A DNA stretch of 14,317 bases from an uncultured Oscillospiraceae bacterium (GTDB taxonomy: Bacteria > Bacillota > Clostridia > Oscillospirales > Oscillospiraceae). Positions 12,814-14,317 of the stretch are shown here, in pieces (the stretch's first letter is position 1; the number at the start of each line of letters is the position of its first letter). Below the pieces are notes generated by a model that ran no database searches, was not told where the DNA came from, and saw only the letters and a program-made list of their open reading frames with translations. The stretch lies in the NCBI GenBank assembly GCA_905233595.1, contig CAJOFI010000018.1:1-14317 (forward strand), given 5' to 3'. The translations under genes and the position numbers were made by a program.

Positions 12814-14160
12814 TCAGATCAGGTGCCCTCCGGCCTTGATGACCTCGATGACCTGGTCAACGTACTTTTCGCACAGCTCGTTGCTCTCGGCCTCGACCAT
12901 CACGCGGATGACGGGCTCGGTGCCGCTCTCGCGCACGAGGATGCGCCCGCTGTCGCCCAAGGCGTCCGCCACGGCCTGCACCGCCGCCTGCACGGCGGGG
13001 TCGTTCTGCGCGTCGGGCTTGGACTTGACGCGCACGTTCTTCAGAACCTGGGGATAGAACACCACGGGGGCGGCAAGCTCGCTCATGGGCTTACCCTTGG
13101 CGAGCAGCACCTCCATGAGCTTCAGGCTCGTGAGGATGCCGTCGCCGGTGGTGGCGTACTTGGTGAAGATGATGTGCCCGGACTGCTCGCCGCCGATGCG
13201 GTGGCCGTTGCGCACCATGTTCTCGTAGACGTACTTGTCGCCCACCTTGGTCTTTTCGTACTCGATGCCGACCTTGTCGAGCGCCTTGTACAGCCCGAAG
13301 TTTGACATGACGGTGGTCACGACCTTGTTGTTGAGGAGCTTTCCGCGCTCCTTCATGTACAGGCCGTAGATGTAGAGGATGTGGTCGCCGGTGACGACGT
13401 TGCCCTTCTCGTCCACGCAGAGGCAGCGGTCGGCGTCCCCGTCGTAGGCAAAGCCGACGTCCAGCCCCTTCTCCACCACGAGCTTCTGCAGATGCTCAAT
13501 GTGAGTGGAGCCGCAGTCGGTGTTGATGTTGTAGCCGTCCGGCTCGTCGTTGATGACATAGAGCTTCGCGCCCAGCGCCTCAAAGACGCCCTTCGCGATC
13601 TGCCAGGCCGCGCCGTTTGCCACGTCAAGCCCGACCTTCTTGCCCTTGAAGCTGAACTTGGACATGGAGATCAGATAGCCGATGTAGCGGTTGCGCCCCG
13701 CGACGTAGTCCACCGTGCGGCCGATATCGTGCCGCCCGGCGACGGGGATCTCCAGCTTGCCGTCGATGTACTCCTCGACCTTGAGGATGGTCTCCTCGTC
13801 CATCTTCTCGCCGCTGCCGTTTAAGAGCTTGATGCCGTTGTCGTAGTAGGGGTTGTGGGAGGCGGAGATCATGATGCCGCAGTCAAAGTCGTCCACGCGG
13901 GTGATGTAGGCGACGGAGGGCGTCGTGGTGACGTGCATGATGTAGGCGTCCGCGCCGGAGGCCATCAGACCCGTGCACAGCGCGTACTCGAGCATGTAGG
14001 AGGAGCGGCGGGTGTCCTTGCCGATGACAACCTTGGCCTTCTTGCCCTCGCGCGCGCCGTAGTACCAGCCGAGAAAACGGCCGATCTTCATCGCGTGCTC
14101 ATACGTCAAGTCCTTGTTCGCTTCGCCGCGGAAACCGTCCGTTCCGAAATACTTGCCCAT
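12814..14160 (-). CDS. glmM: Phosphoglucosamine mutase
   Basis: Interconverts glucosamine-6-phosphate and glucosamine-1-phosphate on the route to UDP-GlcNAc and peptidoglycan. The 448-residue protein begins with the typical GKYFGTDGFRG and carries the phosphoserine loop ISASHNP with S101, the metal loop DGDADR (D240, D242, D244), the sugar-binding GGEQSGH (323-329) and the phosphate-binding RESGTEP (410-416). I chose ATG 14160 because it gives the family N-terminus and is preceded by AAGGAG (14169-14174) at eight bases; a longer frame exists but lacks support. The start overlaps the upstream stop by one base (TAATG), implying translational coupling. A phosphoglucomutase role is less likely because length and motifs match GlmM. 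Confidence 0.96.
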   Translation of the reverse strand: MGKYFGTDGFRGEANKDLTYEHAMKIGRFLGWYYGAREGKKAKVVIGKDTRRSSYMLEYALCTGLMASGADAYIMHVTTTPSVAYITRVDDFDCGIMISASHNPYYDNGIKLLNGSGEKMDEETILKVEEYIDGKLEIPVAGRHDIGRTVDYVAGRNRYIGYLISMSKFSFKGKKVGLDVANGAAWQIAKGVFEALGAKLYVINDEPDGYNINTDCGSTHIEHLQKLVVEKGLDVGFAYDGDADRCLCVDEKGNVVTGDHILYIYGLYMKERGKLLNNKVVTTVMSNFGLYKALDKVGIEYEKTKVGDKYVYENMVRNGHRIGGEQSGHIIFTKYATTGDGILTSLKLMEVLLAKGKPMSELAAPVVFYPQVLKNVRVKSKPDAQNDPAVQAAVQAVADALGDSGRILVRESGTEPVIRVMVEAESNELCEKYVDQVIEVIKAGGHLI

Positions 14161-14317
14161 TACAGACGCTCCTTCCGCTCGATGTCGAGGAAGTACTTGT
14201 AGGTGTCCACGGTCAGCTCGCCGCAGGCGGCCTCGTCGCAGGCGATGATCGCGCCGTTGTGCAGCTGCAGGGCCGAGCAGGTCCACTTCTGGCTCACGCC
14301 GCCCTCGACGGTCGCGG
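14160..14317 (-). CDS. C-terminal end of an unrecognised protein (partial, cut by window edge)
   Basis: The last 51 codons of a minus-strand frame, ending in TAA that shares one base with the glmM ATG. Visible sequence includes VEGGVSQKWTCSALQL, then HNGAIIACDEAACGELTVD and a helical YKYFLDIERKERL end. Three cysteines (in WTCSA, IACDE and AACGE) are spaced so that metal binding is conceivable but unproven. It is not the YbbR protein that often precedes glmM in Firmicutes, as far as the visible end shows. The overlap with glmM supports real translation. Function unknown. Confidence 0.75.
   Translation of the reverse strand, partial: ATVEGGVSQKWTCSALQLHNGAIIACDEAACGELTVDTYKYFLDIERKERL

Noticed and set aside
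14161..14286. N-terminal extension of GlmM by 42 codons
   Set aside because: The extension is an out-of-frame reading of the upstream gene; MGKYFGTDGFRG at 14160 is the family start with a ribosome site.

Overview
The window looks like a chromosomal segment from a GC-rich, anaerobic gut-type member of the Clostridia, probably Oscillospiraceae-like. The evidence is Firmicutes-style gene content (the GlgC plus GlgD pair, a PrsA-like membrane foldase, a DUF4349 lipoprotein), strong AGGAGG ribosome sites, sigma-A type promoters, and AT-richer intergenic regions crowded with palindromes. The taxonomic call is inference. All recognised genes are housekeeping or common accessory genes. I see no phage, IS transposase, CRISPR array, tRNA or rRNA.

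Layout. Bases 1-341 carry a repeat element, a strong terminator and a second hairpin. Five minus-strand genes follow (342-6988): glgP, glgD, glgC, pth and prs. They are transcribed in the order prs, pth, glgC, glgD, glgP. glgC and glgD are tightly coupled; the other junctions hold palindromes. A divergent promoter region (6989-7210) separates prs from prfB, which runs right. After prfB, 423 bases (8318-8740) hold a composite palindrome, a reverse-oriented and chimeric copy of the repeat, a probable gene remnant and the promoter of a membrane-anchored parvulin foldase (8741-10276). A second full repeat copy sits directly against the foldase stop codon, followed by a terminator. A DUF4349 lipoprotein gene (10705-11661) converges on a minus-strand alpha/beta hydrolase (11829-12707) over a bidirectional terminator. 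Further right are glmM (minus) and the C-terminal end of an unrecognised protein overlapping the glmM start by one base.

How the genes work together. GlgC and GlgD make ADP-glucose for glycogen and GlgP releases glucose-1-phosphate from it; glgA and glgB are not in the window. Prs supplies PRPP, Pth recycles peptidyl-tRNA, RF2 ends translation at UGA and UAA, GlmM feeds cell-wall precursor synthesis, and the foldase and DUF4349 protein act at the cell surface.

The least explained content is intergenic. There is a repeat of about 160 bp with long inverted ends and nested hairpins (three copies). There is a second, composite palindrome built around GTCGC-TTC-GCGAC whose outer arms differ between loci yet stay self-complementary. 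A terminator-like hairpin with identical 14-base arms lies behind both glgP and glmM. No new protein system is evident; the candidate novelty is these structured repeats.
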